64,000 nucleotides of DNA. Source: Vibrio astriarenae. Lineage in GTDB: Bacteria; Pseudomonadota; Gammaproteobacteria; Enterobacterales; Vibrionaceae. Shown piece by piece: positions 10,336 through 20,704 of this stretch. The notes beneath the pieces were generated by a model. It made no database searches. It saw only the letters and a list, made by a program, of their open reading frames with translations, and had not been told where the DNA came from. Location of the stretch: the NCBI RefSeq assembly GCF_010587385.1, contig NZ_CP047475.1, forward strand, positions 682,001 to 746,000. Direction: 5' to 3'. Each line of letters starts with the position of its first letter. Positions within the stretch are counted from its first letter, which is position 1. The position numbers and the translations under genes were made by a program.

Positions 10336-12525
10336 ATGGCAAAAGCAAGCATTTCACTGCGTGAGCGTGATACTAAACGAGCGATTAAAGATCGTTTGTT
10401 TCGTGCTGCCGTGTCTATTGGAGGTAATGGTGTATTAGCTGCACTAGTATTGATTTTCGTCTACCTCGCCATTGTTGTGTTACCCCTGTTCTCAGATGCT
10501 GAGATAGAGGTAGGCCACCTAAAGCAGGAGATAACCACACAATCCCCCGTTCTTGCGGGAATTGATGACCAAGGTGAACAGGCTTACTTGTTATCGGAAA
10601 ATGGTCAGTTAGAGTATTGGCGTCTCAACCAACCGAGCCTGGAGCCGAGTGATGTTTTCTCGCTCTATCAACAGCCTAAAATGGTGGTTGCTCAAACTGG
10701 TGCCCAGGGTTGGTTTGCTGCTGCAAACAGTGAGGGTCAGCTGACTCTGTACCGACCTCAGTTCGCCTCTATTTATGATGATAATCAACAAAGCTTAGCG
10801 GCGAGTGTCGAGCATGTGATGCCAGTGCGAGACCTACAGCTGGCAGGTAGCACGATTGCGGCATTCAGTTTTGGTTACAGCAATCAACAGCTCTCTCTTG
10901 CTGGACTTCTTGATGATGGTCGCATTCTCCTTCGCTGGGGCAGTGTTGATGAGATGCCTTATGAGCAGTTGTTGCCAGCTCAGTACCTGCAAGCCGAACA
11001 AATTCTACTGACACCCGACGGCCTGCGCTTGTTTGTTCGCACAGGCTCTGAGCTGGTGGTGATTGCTCGACAAGACGATCGCTACTCGGTGCGTGAGGTG
11101 GTCGACTTGTCACATGGTGAAGATAAGCACCTTGCTACCGATATGACCTTTCTCGCAGGTGCGTTCTCTTTACTGATTACCCACCAAGATGGTTTGGTAT
11201 CACAATGGTTCGAAGTGATTGAAGACGAGCAGCGGCAACTTGCGCTTATTCGTGATTTTAAACTTGCTTCTGAGCTAGAGCTACTACTACCAGATACCTA
11301 CAGAAAAGGTTTTTTTAGTTTCTATCGCAACGGAACCCTTCAAAGCCACTACACGACGAGCGAAAAATTGGTGCTCTTTGAGCGAGCTTATGAGCAAGCC
11401 CCAGAGTTAGTGACAATGTCGAGCAATGAAAAGTTTGTTCTGGCTTACTCCAAGAATAAGATTGATGTCGCTTTAGTTAACAATCCTCACCCTGAAATCT
11501 CCTTTTCGTCTTTGTGGCAAGAGGTGTGGTACGAGAGTTACCCTGAGCCCGCCTACGTATGGCAAACTACCGCAGGCAGCGACAATTTTGAGCCCAAGTT
11601 CAGCTTATCGCCGATAGTCTTTGGCACATTGAAAGCCGCTGTGTTTGCAATGTTGTTTGCCGTGCCGATTGCTGTTTTAGGGGCGATCTACACGGCTTAC
11701 TTTATGTCCCCACAGATGCGAAAGGTGGTTAAGCCCTCGGTAGAGCTTATGGAAGCTTTTCCAACCGTAATCATCGGTTTTCTTGCTGGCTTATGGTTTG
11801 CTCCGATCGTTGAAACCTACTTGCCAGCAGTCATCAGCTTACTGATCTTCTTGCCTTTATCGACAATTCTTGTCGGCGGATTATGGCACTGTTTGCCTCG
11901 TAAAGTGCTCGATGATATGCCAAATGGCTGGCATGCACTGATCTTAATGCCTGCGATTATTGTGATAGTTACAGTGTTGATTTGGTTTAGTGGTGAGATA
12001 GAAATGTGGCTATTTGACGGCGATGTGCGTCGAGTCTTAGCCGATTACGGCATTAGTTACGACCAGCGAAACGCTCTGGTGGTAGGCTTTGCCATGGGCT
12101 TTGCGGTGATTCCCACCATTTTTACGATTGCAGAAGATGCCATATTTTCTGTGCCAAAGCACCTATCCGATGGTTCACTCGCTCTCGGTGCCACACCATG
12201 GCAGACCTTGGTTTACGTGGTTCTATTGACTGCGAGTCCAGGGATATTCTCTGCGGTGATGATGGGGCTTGGACGCGCTGTGGGGGAGACCATGATTGTG
12301 TTAATGGCAACGGGCAATACCCCAGTGATGGACTGGAATGTGTTTGAGGGAATGAAAACACTGGCTGCGACCATTGCCGTAGAGATGCCGGAATCAGATG
12401 TTGCCAGCTCTCATTATCGAATTCTATTTCTAGCTGCTTTATTGCTTCTGGCATTTACCTTTGCTGTGAACTCGCTTGCTGAGTGGGTTCGTTTACGTCT
12501 ACGAGAGAAGTATCGAGCACTATGA
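10336..12525 (+). CDS. pstC: Phosphate ABC transporter permease PstC, large form
   Basis: The 729-residue protein is more than twice the length of E. coli PstC (about 320). One membrane helix near residues 28-48 is followed by about 360 residues that look exported and beta-rich. A C-terminal permease domain from about residue 425 holds several membrane helices and the EAA-loop region around SLALGATPWQTLVYVV, then GLGRAVGETMIVLMATGN. The extension resembles a propeller-like sensor or substrate domain, but that is inference. ATG 10336 is preferred over in-frame GTG 10327. It is first in pstC-pstA-pstB-phoU. Confidence 0.9.
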   Translation: MAKASISLRERDTKRAIKDRLFRAAVSIGGNGVLAALVLIFVYLAIVVLPLFSDAEIEVGHLKQEITTQSPVLAGIDDQGEQAYLLSENGQLEYWRLNQPSLEPSDVFSLYQQPKMVVAQTGAQGWFAAANSEGQLTLYRPQFASIYDDNQQSLAASVEHVMPVRDLQLAGSTIAAFSFGYSNQQLSLAGLLDDGRILLRWGSVDEMPYEQLLPAQYLQAEQILLTPDGLRLFVRTGSELVVIARQDDRYSVREVVDLSHGEDKHLATDMTFLAGAFSLLITHQDGLVSQWFEVIEDEQRQLALIRDFKLASELELLLPDTYRKGFFSFYRNGTLQSHYTTSEKLVLFERAYEQAPELVTMSSNEKFVLAYSKNKIDVALVNNPHPEISFSSLWQEVWYESYPEPAYVWQTTAGSDNFEPKFSLSPIVFGTLKAAVFAMLFAVPIAVLGAIYTAYFMSPQMRKVVKPSVELMEAFPTVIIGFLAGLWFAPIVETYLPAVISLLIFLPLSTILVGGLWHCLPRKVLDDMPNGWHALILMPAIIVIVTVLIWFSGEIEMWLFDGDVRRVLADYGISYDQRNALVVGFAMGFAVIPTIFTIAEDAIFSVPKHLSDGSLALGATPWQTLVYVVLLTASPGIFSAVMMGLGRAVGETMIVLMATGNTPVMDWNVFEGMKTLAATIAVEMPESDVASSHYRILFLAALLLLAFTFAVNSLAEWVRLRLREKYRAL

Positions 12526-12544
12526 TGATTAAGGTTTTGGCTCA

Positions 12545-14200
12545 ATGAAGCTCGGAATACGCTGGTTTAAATCGGGGGCGCCTTGGATCTGGCTGACAGG
12601 CGGTGCAGTCAGTGTCAGTATGCTCTCTGTTCTTGGCTTGTTGCTCTTGATCGGCTGGAAAGGGCTCTCTTATTTTTGGCCCGCTCAACTGACAATGTGG
12701 ACAACGCATGATGGTACGCAGATTGTGGGTCAACTCTATGCCGATGAAAAAGTACCGGTGAGTTACCTGCAAGAGATGCTGCCGGATGTTCCTGATCAAA
12801 TACAAGACAACACGCTCATTCGCCGCTTAAGTATCAAGGTAGCGAATCGAGAGCTCTACAGCTCAGATTTTGTCTCTTTTCTTGAAACCGATGTCGCACA
12901 AACCAGTGTTCCTGATGATTGGGCGGTGATTGAGCGTAGCCGTAACGGCGACTTCTTTGGGTTGCCTGTTGGGTATCGTCAAGCTAATGGCAAGGTCATA
13001 GACTCACCTTTAGAGGAGTTACCTAAAGGGTTGGTGTACGCCCAAAACTTGCGTGATGAGATTAATCGAATCCTAGAGACAGAAATTCGCTTGATCAGTC
13101 GCTCAATGGACAAACTCAAGCTTGAGCATCGCAAGCGCGAACTCAACGGTAACTTGTCAGAGGTTTATCTAGAAACCTATCGTGCGCGTCATCAAACTCT
13201 AATGGTACAGTTGCGAGTTGCAGAGCAGCAGTTGGATGGCTTGCGGGAGTTATTAGACAGAGAGGCTCTGATTGTCGAGGATATGCTTGGCTCGCGAACG
13301 GAAATTCCACTCAGTCAAATTTACGATATTTGGTTTCCGAACCAGATGACAATTGGGGAGAAGATCACCCACTGGTTTGGAGAGGTTTGGAAGTTTTTGT
13401 CCGAGAACCCTCGAGAGTCTAACTCTGAGGGGGGCGTATTTCCTGCGATTTTTGGCACTGTGCTGTTGGTGTTGATCATGGCTATCGTAGTGACGCCACT
13501 TGGGGTGATTGCCGCTATTTATCTTCATGAGTATGCGGAGAATAACTGGTTAACCCGACTGACACGCGTCGCAGTGATTAACCTAGCGGGTGTCCCTTCG
13601 ATCGTTTATGGTGTATTTGGTCTAGGCTTCTTTGTTTATACCCTAGGGGGAAGTATTGATAGCCTGTTTTATTCTGAGCGACTACCAGCCCCCACTTTTG
13701 GTACCCCTGGTTTGCTATGGTCTTCATTGACCCTCGCTATTTTAACCCTGCCAGTGGTTATTGTTGCCACGGAAGAGGGCTTATCCCGTATTCCAAAATC
13801 CGTGCGTGATGGTTCTTTTGCTCTTGGTGCAACTCAATCAGAAACCTTGATGCGGATCGTGCTGCCAATGGCCACTCCAGCGATGATCACCGGGCTGATT
13901 CTTGCGGTGGCTCGCGCGGCTGGTGAGGTTGCGCCACTCATGTTGGTGGGGGTGGTAAAACTCGCCTCAAGTCTACCCGTCGATGGTGAGTTCCCATTTT
14001 TACATTTAGATCGAAAGTTCATGCACTTGGGCTTTCACATCTATGATTTAGGTTTTCAAACCAGCAATATTGAAGCGGCGAGACCTCTGGTTTTTGCTAC
14101 CGCTTTCTTGTTAGTGTTAGTTATTGTTGCTCTTAACTTAACCGCGATCAGTATCCGTAACAATCTACGTGAAAAGTATCGCACGTTAGGGCAGGATTAA
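12545..14200 (+). CDS. pstA: Phosphate ABC transporter permease PstA, large form
   Basis: This 551-residue permease is far longer than E. coli PstA (about 296). After one N-terminal helix (about residues 15-40) come about 250 exported residues, including a probable coiled coil around residues 165-240 rich in E, R, L and Q. The permease core starts near residue 295 ([17 protein letters not shown]) and carries the coupling loop [20 protein letters not shown] and [14 protein letters not shown]. It starts 19 bases after pstC. Both permeases being extended suggests the extra domains work together on the periplasmic side. Confidence 0.9.
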   Translation: MKLGIRWFKSGAPWIWLTGGAVSVSMLSVLGLLLLIGWKGLSYFWPAQLTMWTTHDGTQIVGQLYADEKVPVSYLQEMLPDVPDQIQDNTLIRRLSIKVANRELYSSDFVSFLETDVAQTSVPDDWAVIERSRNGDFFGLPVGYRQANGKVIDSPLEELPKGLVYAQNLRDEINRILETEIRLISRSMDKLKLEHRKRELNGNLSEVYLETYRARHQTLMVQLRVAEQQLDGLRELLDREALIVEDMLGSRTEIPLSQIYDIWFPNQMTIGEKITHWFGEVWKFLSENPRESNSEGGVFPAIFGTVLLVLIMAIVVTPLGVIAAIYLHEYAENNWLTRLTRVAVINLAGVPSIVYGVFGLGFFVYTLGGSIDSLFYSERLPAPTFGTPGLLWSSLTLAILTLPVVIVATEEGLSRIPKSVRDGSFALGATQSETLMRIVLPMATPAMITGLILAVARAAGEVAPLMLVGVVKLASSLPVDGEFPFLHLDRKFMHLGFHIYDLGFQTSNIEAARPLVFATAFLLVLVIVALNLTAISIRNNLREKYRTLGQD

Positions 14201-14222
14201 TTATGTTTGCAGTGAGACTAAT

Positions 14223-15041
14223 ATGTTTTCAGTAAGCCAAGCACTTGGCTATGCGCCACCTCTTGATGTGCACAACCTTAGAGATGATCAGACAGCGATC
14301 GCGATTGAAGATCTCAATTTGCACTATAAAAACGTCAAAGCCCTTGATGGTATCTCGATGCGCATCCCAAAAGGGCAGGTGACGGCATTCATCGGCCCGT
14401 CAGGTTGTGGCAAATCGACTCTACTGCGCTGTATTAACCGAATGAATGATTTAGTGGATGGCTGTTCGATTCAAGGCAAGGTTAGTCTGCATGCTAAGAA
14501 CGTCTATGATCCAGATGTCGATGTACCCACCCTACGTCGCCGTGTGGGTATGGTGTTTCAGCGTCCAAATCCTTTCCCTAAGTCAATTTATGAAAATGTG
14601 GTTTATGGCTTGCGACTGCAAGGTATTCGCAATAGCCGCCTACTCGATGATGCCGTTGAGCGCTCTTTGCGTGCGGCTGCGCTATGGGATGAAGTAAAAC
14701 ATCGACTGGATGACAATGCTTTTGGCCTGTCTGGTGGTCAGCAGCAGCGTCTGGTGATAGCACGAGCGATTGCCATTGAGCCGGAAGTACTATTGCTGGA
14801 TGAGCCCACCTCGGCGCTTGACCCAATCTCAACCTTAACCATTGAAGAGCTGATCACCGACTTAAAAAGTCAATACACCGTGGTGATTGTGACGCATAAT
14901 ATGCAGCAAGCGGCGCGAGTGAGTGATCATACCGCCTTTATTCATATGGGGAACTTGGTAGAGTATTCAGATACCGACTCTATCTTCACTTCACCCGTGA
15001 AGAAGCAGACAGAAGACTATATTACTGGCCGATACGGCTAA
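14223..15041 (+). CDS. pstB: Phosphate ABC transporter ATP-binding protein PstB
   Basis: This 272-residue ABC ATPase has Walker [10 protein letters not shown] (58-66), signature LSGGQQQRL and Walker [13 protein letters not shown]. The conserved segments [11 protein letters not shown] and [19 protein letters not shown] are diagnostic of PstB. It energises phosphate import through PstC/PstA. An out-of-frame ATG at 14203 precedes it; the start at 14223 gives the normal length plus a short N-terminal tail. Confidence 0.96.
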   Translation: MFSVSQALGYAPPLDVHNLRDDQTAIAIEDLNLHYKNVKALDGISMRIPKGQVTAFIGPSGCGKSTLLRCINRMNDLVDGCSIQGKVSLHAKNVYDPDVDVPTLRRRVGMVFQRPNPFPKSIYENVVYGLRLQGIRNSRLLDDAVERSLRAAALWDEVKHRLDDNAFGLSGGQQQRLVIARAIAIEPEVLLLDEPTSALDPISTLTIEELITDLKSQYTVVIVTHNMQQAARVSDHTAFIHMGNLVEYSDTDSIFTSPVKKQTEDYITGRYG

Positions 15042-15060
15042 TTAAGGACACCTTACATCC

Positions 15061-15765
15061 ATGAATTTTGGTCGCCACATCTCTGGGCAATTTAACGTTG
15101 AGCTGGAATCTATCCGAACGCATGTTTTGACCATGGGAGGTTTGGTTGAGCAGCAGCTCTCCTTTGCACTTCAAGCGTTAAACAAAGAAGATATTGATTT
15201 AGCGCGTAAAGTGGTGAAAGACGATCACAAAGTCAATGTGATGGAGATGTCGATTGATGAAGCGTGTACGCGCATCATCGCCAAGCGTCAGCCGACGGCG
15301 AAAGACTTACGTCTGATTATGGCGATCATCAAGACCATTAGTGACCTTGAGCGGATCGGTGATGTTGCAACCAAAATTGCTTACGTGGCAATTGAGACAC
15401 CATCCTCTAAACAGCGTAAATACCATGTTTCTTTGGAAACACTATGTCGACTTGCGATTGATATGCTGCACCAAGCGCTTGATGCATTTGCTCGTATGGA
15501 TGTGGAATCTGCGGCTCAAGTGCACAAGATGGATGACAAAATCGATGCCGAATGCAAAGCGGTAATTGAACAGCTTACCAAGCTAATGATGGAGTACCCG
15601 AAAAATATTCCATCCATGCTGCAGATTATGCAGTCGGCTCATGCGATTGAACGTGTCGGAGATCGCTGTCAGAACATCTGTGAATACATCGTCTACTTTG
15701 TGATTGGTAAGGATGTGCGCCACCTTGAAGATGATGACTTGGGTCGCGCACTAAACGATATTTAG
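15061..15765 (+). CDS. phoU: Phosphate signalling regulator PhoU
   Basis: This 234-residue all-helical protein has two PhoU repeats, each with the metal-binding pattern (ISDLERIGDVATKIA and AHAIERVGDRCQNICEY). PhoU links Pst transport state to PhoR and represses the Pho regulon when phosphate is ample. It is the last gene of the pst operon and its stop overlaps the cutC stop by four bases (tail to tail). Confidence 0.96.
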   Translation: MNFGRHISGQFNVELESIRTHVLTMGGLVEQQLSFALQALNKEDIDLARKVVKDDHKVNVMEMSIDEACTRIIAKRQPTAKDLRLIMAIIKTISDLERIGDVATKIAYVAIETPSSKQRKYHVSLETLCRLAIDMLHQALDAFARMDVESAAQVHKMDDKIDAECKAVIEQLTKLMMEYPKNIPSMLQIMQSAHAIERVGDRCQNICEYIVYFVIGKDVRHLEDDDLGRALNDI

Positions 15766-16508
15766 CCAAGCTTGTTGAGCGCGTCAGCAACGGCTTGAAT
15801 TGCTTTAGGGTTGGTGATGGGAACGATAAAGTCATCAACCTCAGTATTGCCCATCTGCGCGGCGTTAGAGACAAATGTCATCTGACTGTTGCGCGTTGTT
15901 TTACCTGATAAGTGAACCTCGTTCACATGCGTTTGTGTGACAATGTCATTCACGTTTTGTGCATTCACACCTGCCCCTGCCATAATTGAAATTCTGCCAT
16001 CAGCTTGCTCAACAAGCGCTCTGAGTGTAGAGATGCCTTCCTGGGCCGAGCAAGCTTGACCCGAGGTAAGCACTCGCTCACATCCTAAACGGATAATCTG
16101 CTCAAGAGCTTGTTCAATATCAGCGCATTGATCGATCGCACGATGGAAAGTGACCCCCAAACCATTGGCTTTGGCGGTATCCACCAGCTTGCTCATTGCC
16201 GGCATATCGAGATGACCTTCTACGGTGAGCATGCCCGTCACAATACCTTGCAAGCCAGCAGTCGCAGCAGCTTCAATATCAAGGCACATCAGCTCAACAT
16301 CATACTCGTTATAGAGAAAATCCCCTTGGCGAGGGCGGATCATCGCATACACAGGAACGCGACTGAGCTTGGCCGCACGGCACATTAAGCCATAGCTCGG
16401 AGTGAGACCGCCTAAGTCAAGGGACGAGCATAGTTCAATACGACTCGCACCCCCTTCAATCGCAAGTGGCAGAGATTCTAGATGATCGATACAGACTTCA
16501 ATTTGCAT
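15762..16508 (-). CDS. cutC: CutC family protein
   Basis: This 248-residue TIM-barrel protein begins MQIEVCIDHLESLPLAIEGG and contains SRIELCSSLDLGGLTPSYG and PVYAMIRPRQGDF, the CutC hallmarks. The family was named for copper homeostasis in E. coli, but its enzymatic role is not settled. It is the promoter-distal partner of yebG, or stands alone; a terminator separates the two. Confidence 0.93.
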   Translation of the reverse strand: MQIEVCIDHLESLPLAIEGGASRIELCSSLDLGGLTPSYGLMCRAAKLSRVPVYAMIRPRQGDFLYNEYDVELMCLDIEAAATAGLQGIVTGMLTVEGHLDMPAMSKLVDTAKANGLGVTFHRAIDQCADIEQALEQIIRLGCERVLTSGQACSAQEGISTLRALVEQADGRISIMAGAGVNAQNVNDIVTQTHVNEVHLSGKTTRNSQMTFVSNAAQMGNTEVDDFIVPITNPKAIQAVADALNKLG

Positions 16509-16540
16509 GGTTTACTCAATTAAACAAAACATTCGAACAA

Positions 16541-16571
16541 AAAAAGAGCATAGAATTTGCTTCTATGCTCT
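16541..16571 (-). terminator. yebG terminator
   Basis: GAGCATAGAA (16546-16555) pairs with TTCTATGCTC (16561-16570) around a 5-base loop. On the minus strand it is followed by a T run (complement of AAAAA at 16541-16545). It lies between yebG and cutC. Confidence 0.85.
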
Positions 16572-16602
16572 CATAATTTTCTCAAATAAAGTGTGATGCG
16601 AA

Positions 16603-16899
16603 TTACGCCGCGTCTTCTTCTTTAGGTTCTTCAACCACTTCAACTGGCTTAGCCTTCTTTGGTGCTGGTTTACGTTTGGCACCGAGTGCATACAGCACTT
16701 CTTCTTTGTTTTGAGCAAGGAACATGGCAAGGTCTTCTTGTTTACCTTCATCTTCCATTAGTTCACTCTTACCCAATAGCTCGAACAGCTCATCAGCCAT
16801 ATCCAGCATTTTGTCATAAGCGTCCGCTTCGGCTTTAGAGGTAAAAGTCATCTTTTCTTCTCCGTTGCGTTCCACCACGTACTTCACGATTACAGCCAT
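16603..16899 (-). CDS. yebG: YebG family SOS-response protein
   Basis: This 98-residue protein has N-terminal MAVIVKYVVERNGEEKMTFT, closely matching E. coli YebG, then TSKAEADAYDKMLDMADELF and an acidic/Pro-rich tail. YebG is a DNA-damage-inducible protein of unknown mechanism. The LexA box upstream supports both identity and regulation. Confidence 0.92.
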   Translation of the reverse strand: MAVIVKYVVERNGEEKMTFTSKAEADAYDKMLDMADELFELLGKSELMEDEGKQEDLAMFLAQNKEEVLYALGAKRKPAPKKAKPVEVVEEPKEEDAA

Positions 16900-16930
16900 G
16901 GTTAATCCTCTAATCTAATCTTCAAAATAA

Positions 16931-16946
16931 CTGGCTTTTTATACAG
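16931..16946 (-). promoter_or_regulatory. LexA box upstream of yebG
   Basis: CTG (16931-16933), ten A/T-rich bases, CAG (16944-16946), with the good half ATACAG. This is the gammaproteobacterial SOS box form, 31 bases before the yebG start codon. Confidence 0.75.
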
Positions 16947-17143
16947 TTTTTGAACAGCAAAGTCCAGTTGTCAGCGACTAGATGGGATCAAGCGCTCATT
17001 GATTCAGCGAATGAATGTCGGGTAATAAAGTATGGTCGTTAAGTTATGCTTACCGGGGTTTTGTTTGGGTTTTGCCTGATAGATCATGCTGATGAAAATC
17101 AGTTGTGCTAATCTCGTGGGCATCATAGATACAGCCCGATGAG

Positions 17144-20100
17144 TTGCCTTTGTTTACTGTCTATCACTCCAATCAAATTGACGTCCTCAAAACCTTATTG
17201 GTTGAGTTAATAAAACGCGATCCACTGGAAAATCCTCTCGAAGCAGAACAGATTCTTGTTCAAAGTCCAGGTATGTCACAGTGGTTAAAAATGGCATTGG
17301 CGGAAGAGTTCGGTGTTGCAGCCAATCTCGAATTTCCTTTGCCGGCGACTTTTATCTGGAACATGTTTAGCCATGTGTTACCGGATGTGCCAGAGCGCAG
17401 CTTTTTCAATAAAGAGGCGATGGTTTGGAAATTGATGACACTGCTACCCAAGCAGCTTGAACACCCAGAGTTTGCCCCACTTAAGCAGTACTTGAGTGAT
17501 GATGAGCAGCAGATCAAACAGTATCAATTAGCCGAAAAAATTGCCGATATCTTTGATGGTTACTTGGTGTATCGTCCTGAATGGATTGCAAGTTGGGAAG
17601 CGGGGCAGTCTGTCGACGAGATCGAAGGGGAACATGAGTGGCAGCCCATGCTGTGGCAAGCGCTGTATGACTATACGGTATCGCTTGATCAATCTCCGTA
17701 TCATCGTGCTAATCTGTACGAGCACTTTATTGATACCTTGCAATCCTATCAAGGAGAGTTCGATAAGCTACCGAAACGACTATTTATCTTCGGTATCTCT
17801 TCACTGCCTCCGCGCTACCTAGATGCATTAAAGGCGCTTGGTGAGCACATTGATGTACACCTGATGTTCACCAACCCTTGTCAATATTATTGGGGCGAGG
17901 TCAGGGACAAGCGCTTTATTGCGAAATTGGCCGCCAAGCACCGCCAACACTTGGTGTTCAATCAGCAGCAGAGTGCGATTGACGGTGAAACCCCAATACT
18001 CAAAGGCTCAATCGAACAGAATACCCTAGATGAGTTGCACGTAGATGCGGTAGGCAACAGTCTGCTAGCCTCGATGGGCAAACTTGGTCGTGACAATCTA
18101 TACCTTCTATCTCAATTGGAATCGAACGAGATTGAGGCGTTTGTCGATATTGAGCGCGATACGCTGCTACATCAATTACAGGCTGATATCCTCAACCTTG
18201 AAGAGCACCAAGACGATAACATTCTTGATTCGAGTGTGCATAAGCAGGTTGTCCAGGCCGATGATAAGTCGGTGACAGTGCATGTATGCCATAGCGCGAT
18301 GCGTGAAGTTGAAGTTTTGCATGATCAATTGCTCGCGATGTTTGAGCGTCAGCCTGATTTAAAACCAAGAGACATCATTGTTATGGTGGCTGATATCAAT
18401 GCTTACAGCCCGGCAATTCAAGCGGTGTTTGGTAACGCCAGTGCTGACCGATACATTCCGTTTTCGATTTCTGACCGCACGGCAGACAAAGAGAGCCCGA
18501 TCCTCAATGCATTTAGCTCGCTATTATTACTGCCTGAGTCGCGTTGTACTGCATCTGAGCTATTGGAGCTTCTAGAAACGCCGGCGATCATGCGCAAGTT
18601 TGGCCTTGATTACAGTGACTTCCAGCAGGCTAAGCTGTGGGTCGAAGCTTCTGGTATTCGTTGGGGGCTTTCTCCACAAACCGCGACCGAATTTGACCTC
18701 CCAATGGGGGAGCAAAATACGTGGCAGTTTGGTATTGAGCGTATGCTGCTCGGCTATGCAATGGCTGTTGATGCGCCTCTGTTTGAATCCAGCCACGGCA
18801 CCATTGCTCCGTATAACGAAGTGCAAGGTCTGTCTGCCGAGCTTGCGGGGAAACTGGCGCATTACATTGAGAGTGTCGGTCAATATCGTGCGCGACTTGG
18901 GCAAGTTCAGACGGTTGCGGATTGGCAAGTCTGTCTTGGTGAGCTACTTGAGGGTTTCTTTGCACCAGAGCTAGAAGAAGAGGTGGCGCTGCACGGGATT
19001 CGCAACACGCTCGGTCAGTTGTCGCAACAATTGAGTGATGCTGGCTACCAAGAGTCTCTAGAGCCAATCATTGTTCGTCAGTATCTAGAGAACAAGCTGT
19101 CTGGAAGCCGAGTCTCTCAGCGCTTCCTAGCTGGACAAGTCAACTTCTGCACCCTGATGCCAATGCGCTCGATCCCATTTAAAACCGTGTGCTTGCTGGG
19201 GATGAACGATGGCGCTTACCCGCGCAATGTTGCTCCAGAAGGATTTGATTTGATGAATGGGCGAGTTAAGCCGGGTGATCGTTCACGCCGTGATGATGAC
19301 CGTTATCTATTCCTTGAAGCGTTACTGTCGGCTCAAGATAGTTTGTATATCAGCTATATCGGCCGCTCAATTCAAGACAATACCGAGAGAGTGCCTTCGG
19401 TATTGGTGAGTGAGCTGATGGAGTACTGCCAGCAAAACTATTGCCTAGACGGGCAGCAAACATTGGACGTCGATCGCTCAGGAAATCAGTTGCTAGAGAC
19501 GTTAACGCAACACTATCCAATGGTGCCATTCAGCCGCCATGCATTTGAGCTAGGAAGCTATGCGCGTGAATGGCTGCCGGTGGCCAACCGTGAGCAAGAT
19601 AATCTTGTCAGCCAGGGACAGCCAGTGAGTAACTACTGGTTTGAAGCAACCTTTCCATATGAGTTGGATCTGGTTGAACTGCAGCGCTTTTGGCGATTGC
19701 CCGTACAGTATTTCTTTACTCGTCGCCTCAAGGTGATGTTTGACGAGTTGGATAACCCCTTACTCGATGATGAGCCGTTTGCACTTGATGGCTTGCAAAG
19801 CTTCCAAATGAAATCTGAACTGCTGTCTGTTTTGCTCGAATGTGAACCCTCGCAGTTACACTCAGCCGTCACCAACTTTGTCGCCAACAAGCGAGCCCAA
19901 GGCTCGTTGCCGGTTGGAGCGTTTGGTGAACTAGAGTTTGAGAGCAACCGAGTGCAGATAGAGGCGCTGCAAACAGAGTTGCAGCAGTATTGCTCAGCAC
20001 CACTTGAAGATGTTGAAGTGCGTGTCACGTTGACCGCGCTAGGGGAGCAAAAGCCTATTCATCTTGTTGGATGGTTACAGCAGCACTATCAATCGGGACT

Positions 20101-20617
20101 GGTACGTTATCGAGTAGGGCGTATTCGCTCACAAGATATGCTCTCAGCTTGGATAGACCATCTGTGTTTGTGTGCTATGGGGCACAGTAAGCCAACACAC
20201 CTCATTGGTTATGACCGTAAAGAAGGCGTCGTTCATTGGGTGATCCCCGCCATGAGTCGTGACCAAAGTCATCGCTTACTCAATGAGTTAGCTAGACTAT
20301 TTTCTGAGGGTATTAATGCACCACTGCCTTACTTTCCAACGACAGCGCTCTCGGCAGTTGAAGCCGGTTTCTCACGCGGTAATTGGGTAGAAGATGACGA
20401 GAAGTCATTGAAGAAGATGGCAGGCGCTTTTGAAGGTGGCTACATGATGTCGGGTGAGGGGGAAAATGAGTATATCGCCCGAGTATGGCCGACATGGGAT
20501 GAAGACCTTGCAAATCAGGTATTAGCGCTTAGCCGCTTAGTGATTCAAGCGCCACGTCTTAATCTTAAAACCGTCGAAGATTTTCGTAATGAAGTCAGCG
20601 TGAATACAGACAGTTAG
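17144..20617 (+). CDS. recC: Exodeoxyribonuclease V gamma subunit RecC
   Basis: The 1157-residue RecC begins MPLFTVYHSNQIDVLKTLL and continues ILVQSPGMSQWLKMALAEEF, aligned with E. coli RecC. It recognises Chi and holds the RecBCD complex together; its helicase and nuclease-like folds are inactive. The C-terminal region has PIHLVGWLQQHY and SRGNWVEDDEKS. TTG at 17144 is used because no in-frame ATG lies nearby. recB follows after 260 bases; in E. coli ptrA fills that place. Confidence 0.94.
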   Translation: MPLFTVYHSNQIDVLKTLLVELIKRDPLENPLEAEQILVQSPGMSQWLKMALAEEFGVAANLEFPLPATFIWNMFSHVLPDVPERSFFNKEAMVWKLMTLLPKQLEHPEFAPLKQYLSDDEQQIKQYQLAEKIADIFDGYLVYRPEWIASWEAGQSVDEIEGEHEWQPMLWQALYDYTVSLDQSPYHRANLYEHFIDTLQSYQGEFDKLPKRLFIFGISSLPPRYLDALKALGEHIDVHLMFTNPCQYYWGEVRDKRFIAKLAAKHRQHLVFNQQQSAIDGETPILKGSIEQNTLDELHVDAVGNSLLASMGKLGRDNLYLLSQLESNEIEAFVDIERDTLLHQLQADILNLEEHQDDNILDSSVHKQVVQADDKSVTVHVCHSAMREVEVLHDQLLAMFERQPDLKPRDIIVMVADINAYSPAIQAVFGNASADRYIPFSISDRTADKESPILNAFSSLLLLPESRCTASELLELLETPAIMRKFGLDYSDFQQAKLWVEASGIRWGLSPQTATEFDLPMGEQNTWQFGIERMLLGYAMAVDAPLFESSHGTIAPYNEVQGLSAELAGKLAHYIESVGQYRARLGQVQTVADWQVCLGELLEGFFAPELEEEVALHGIRNTLGQLSQQLSDAGYQESLEPIIVRQYLENKLSGSRVSQRFLAGQVNFCTLMPMRSIPFKTVCLLGMNDGAYPRNVAPEGFDLMNGRVKPGDRSRRDDDRYLFLEALLSAQDSLYISYIGRSIQDNTERVPSVLVSELMEYCQQNYCLDGQQTLDVDRSGNQLLETLTQHYPMVPFSRHAFELGSYAREWLPVANREQDNLVSQGQPVSNYWFEATFPYELDLVELQRFWRLPVQYFFTRRLKVMFDELDNPLLDDEPFALDGLQSFQMKSELLSVLLECEPSQLHSAVTNFVANKRAQGSLPVGAFGELEFESNRVQIEALQTELQQYCSAPLEDVEVRVTLTALGEQKPIHLVGWLQQHYQSGLVRYRVGRIRSQDMLSAWIDHLCLCAMGHSKPTHLIGYDRKEGVVHWVIPAMSRDQSHRLLNELARLFSEGINAPLPYFPTTALSAVEAGFSRGNWVEDDEKSLKKMAGAFEGGYMMSGEGENEYIARVWPTWDEDLANQVLALSRLVIQAPRLNLKTVEDFRNEVSVNTDS

Positions 20618-20627
20618 AGAGTAGGGC

Positions 20628-20674
20628 GGCCGTCAGCATATCGTTATTTTATATAGGGTAATTAGCTGACGGCC
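20628..20674. other. Inverted repeat after recC
   Basis: GGCCGTCAGC (20628-20637) is repeated inverted as GCTGACGGCC (20665-20674) around a 27-base A/T-rich loop, just after the recC stop. A second small hairpin (TAGGTC/GACCTA, 20676-20692) follows. There is no T tract, so it may be an mRNA-stability or attenuating structure rather than a standard terminator. Confidence 0.5.
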
Positions 20675-20704
20675 ATAGGTCAGAGGGACCTAATTTCGGT
20701 AGGA

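Noticed and set aside
18630-19067. 145-codon minus-strand frame inside recC
   Set aside because: It is antisense to a conserved gene, with no recognisable domain or start signal.
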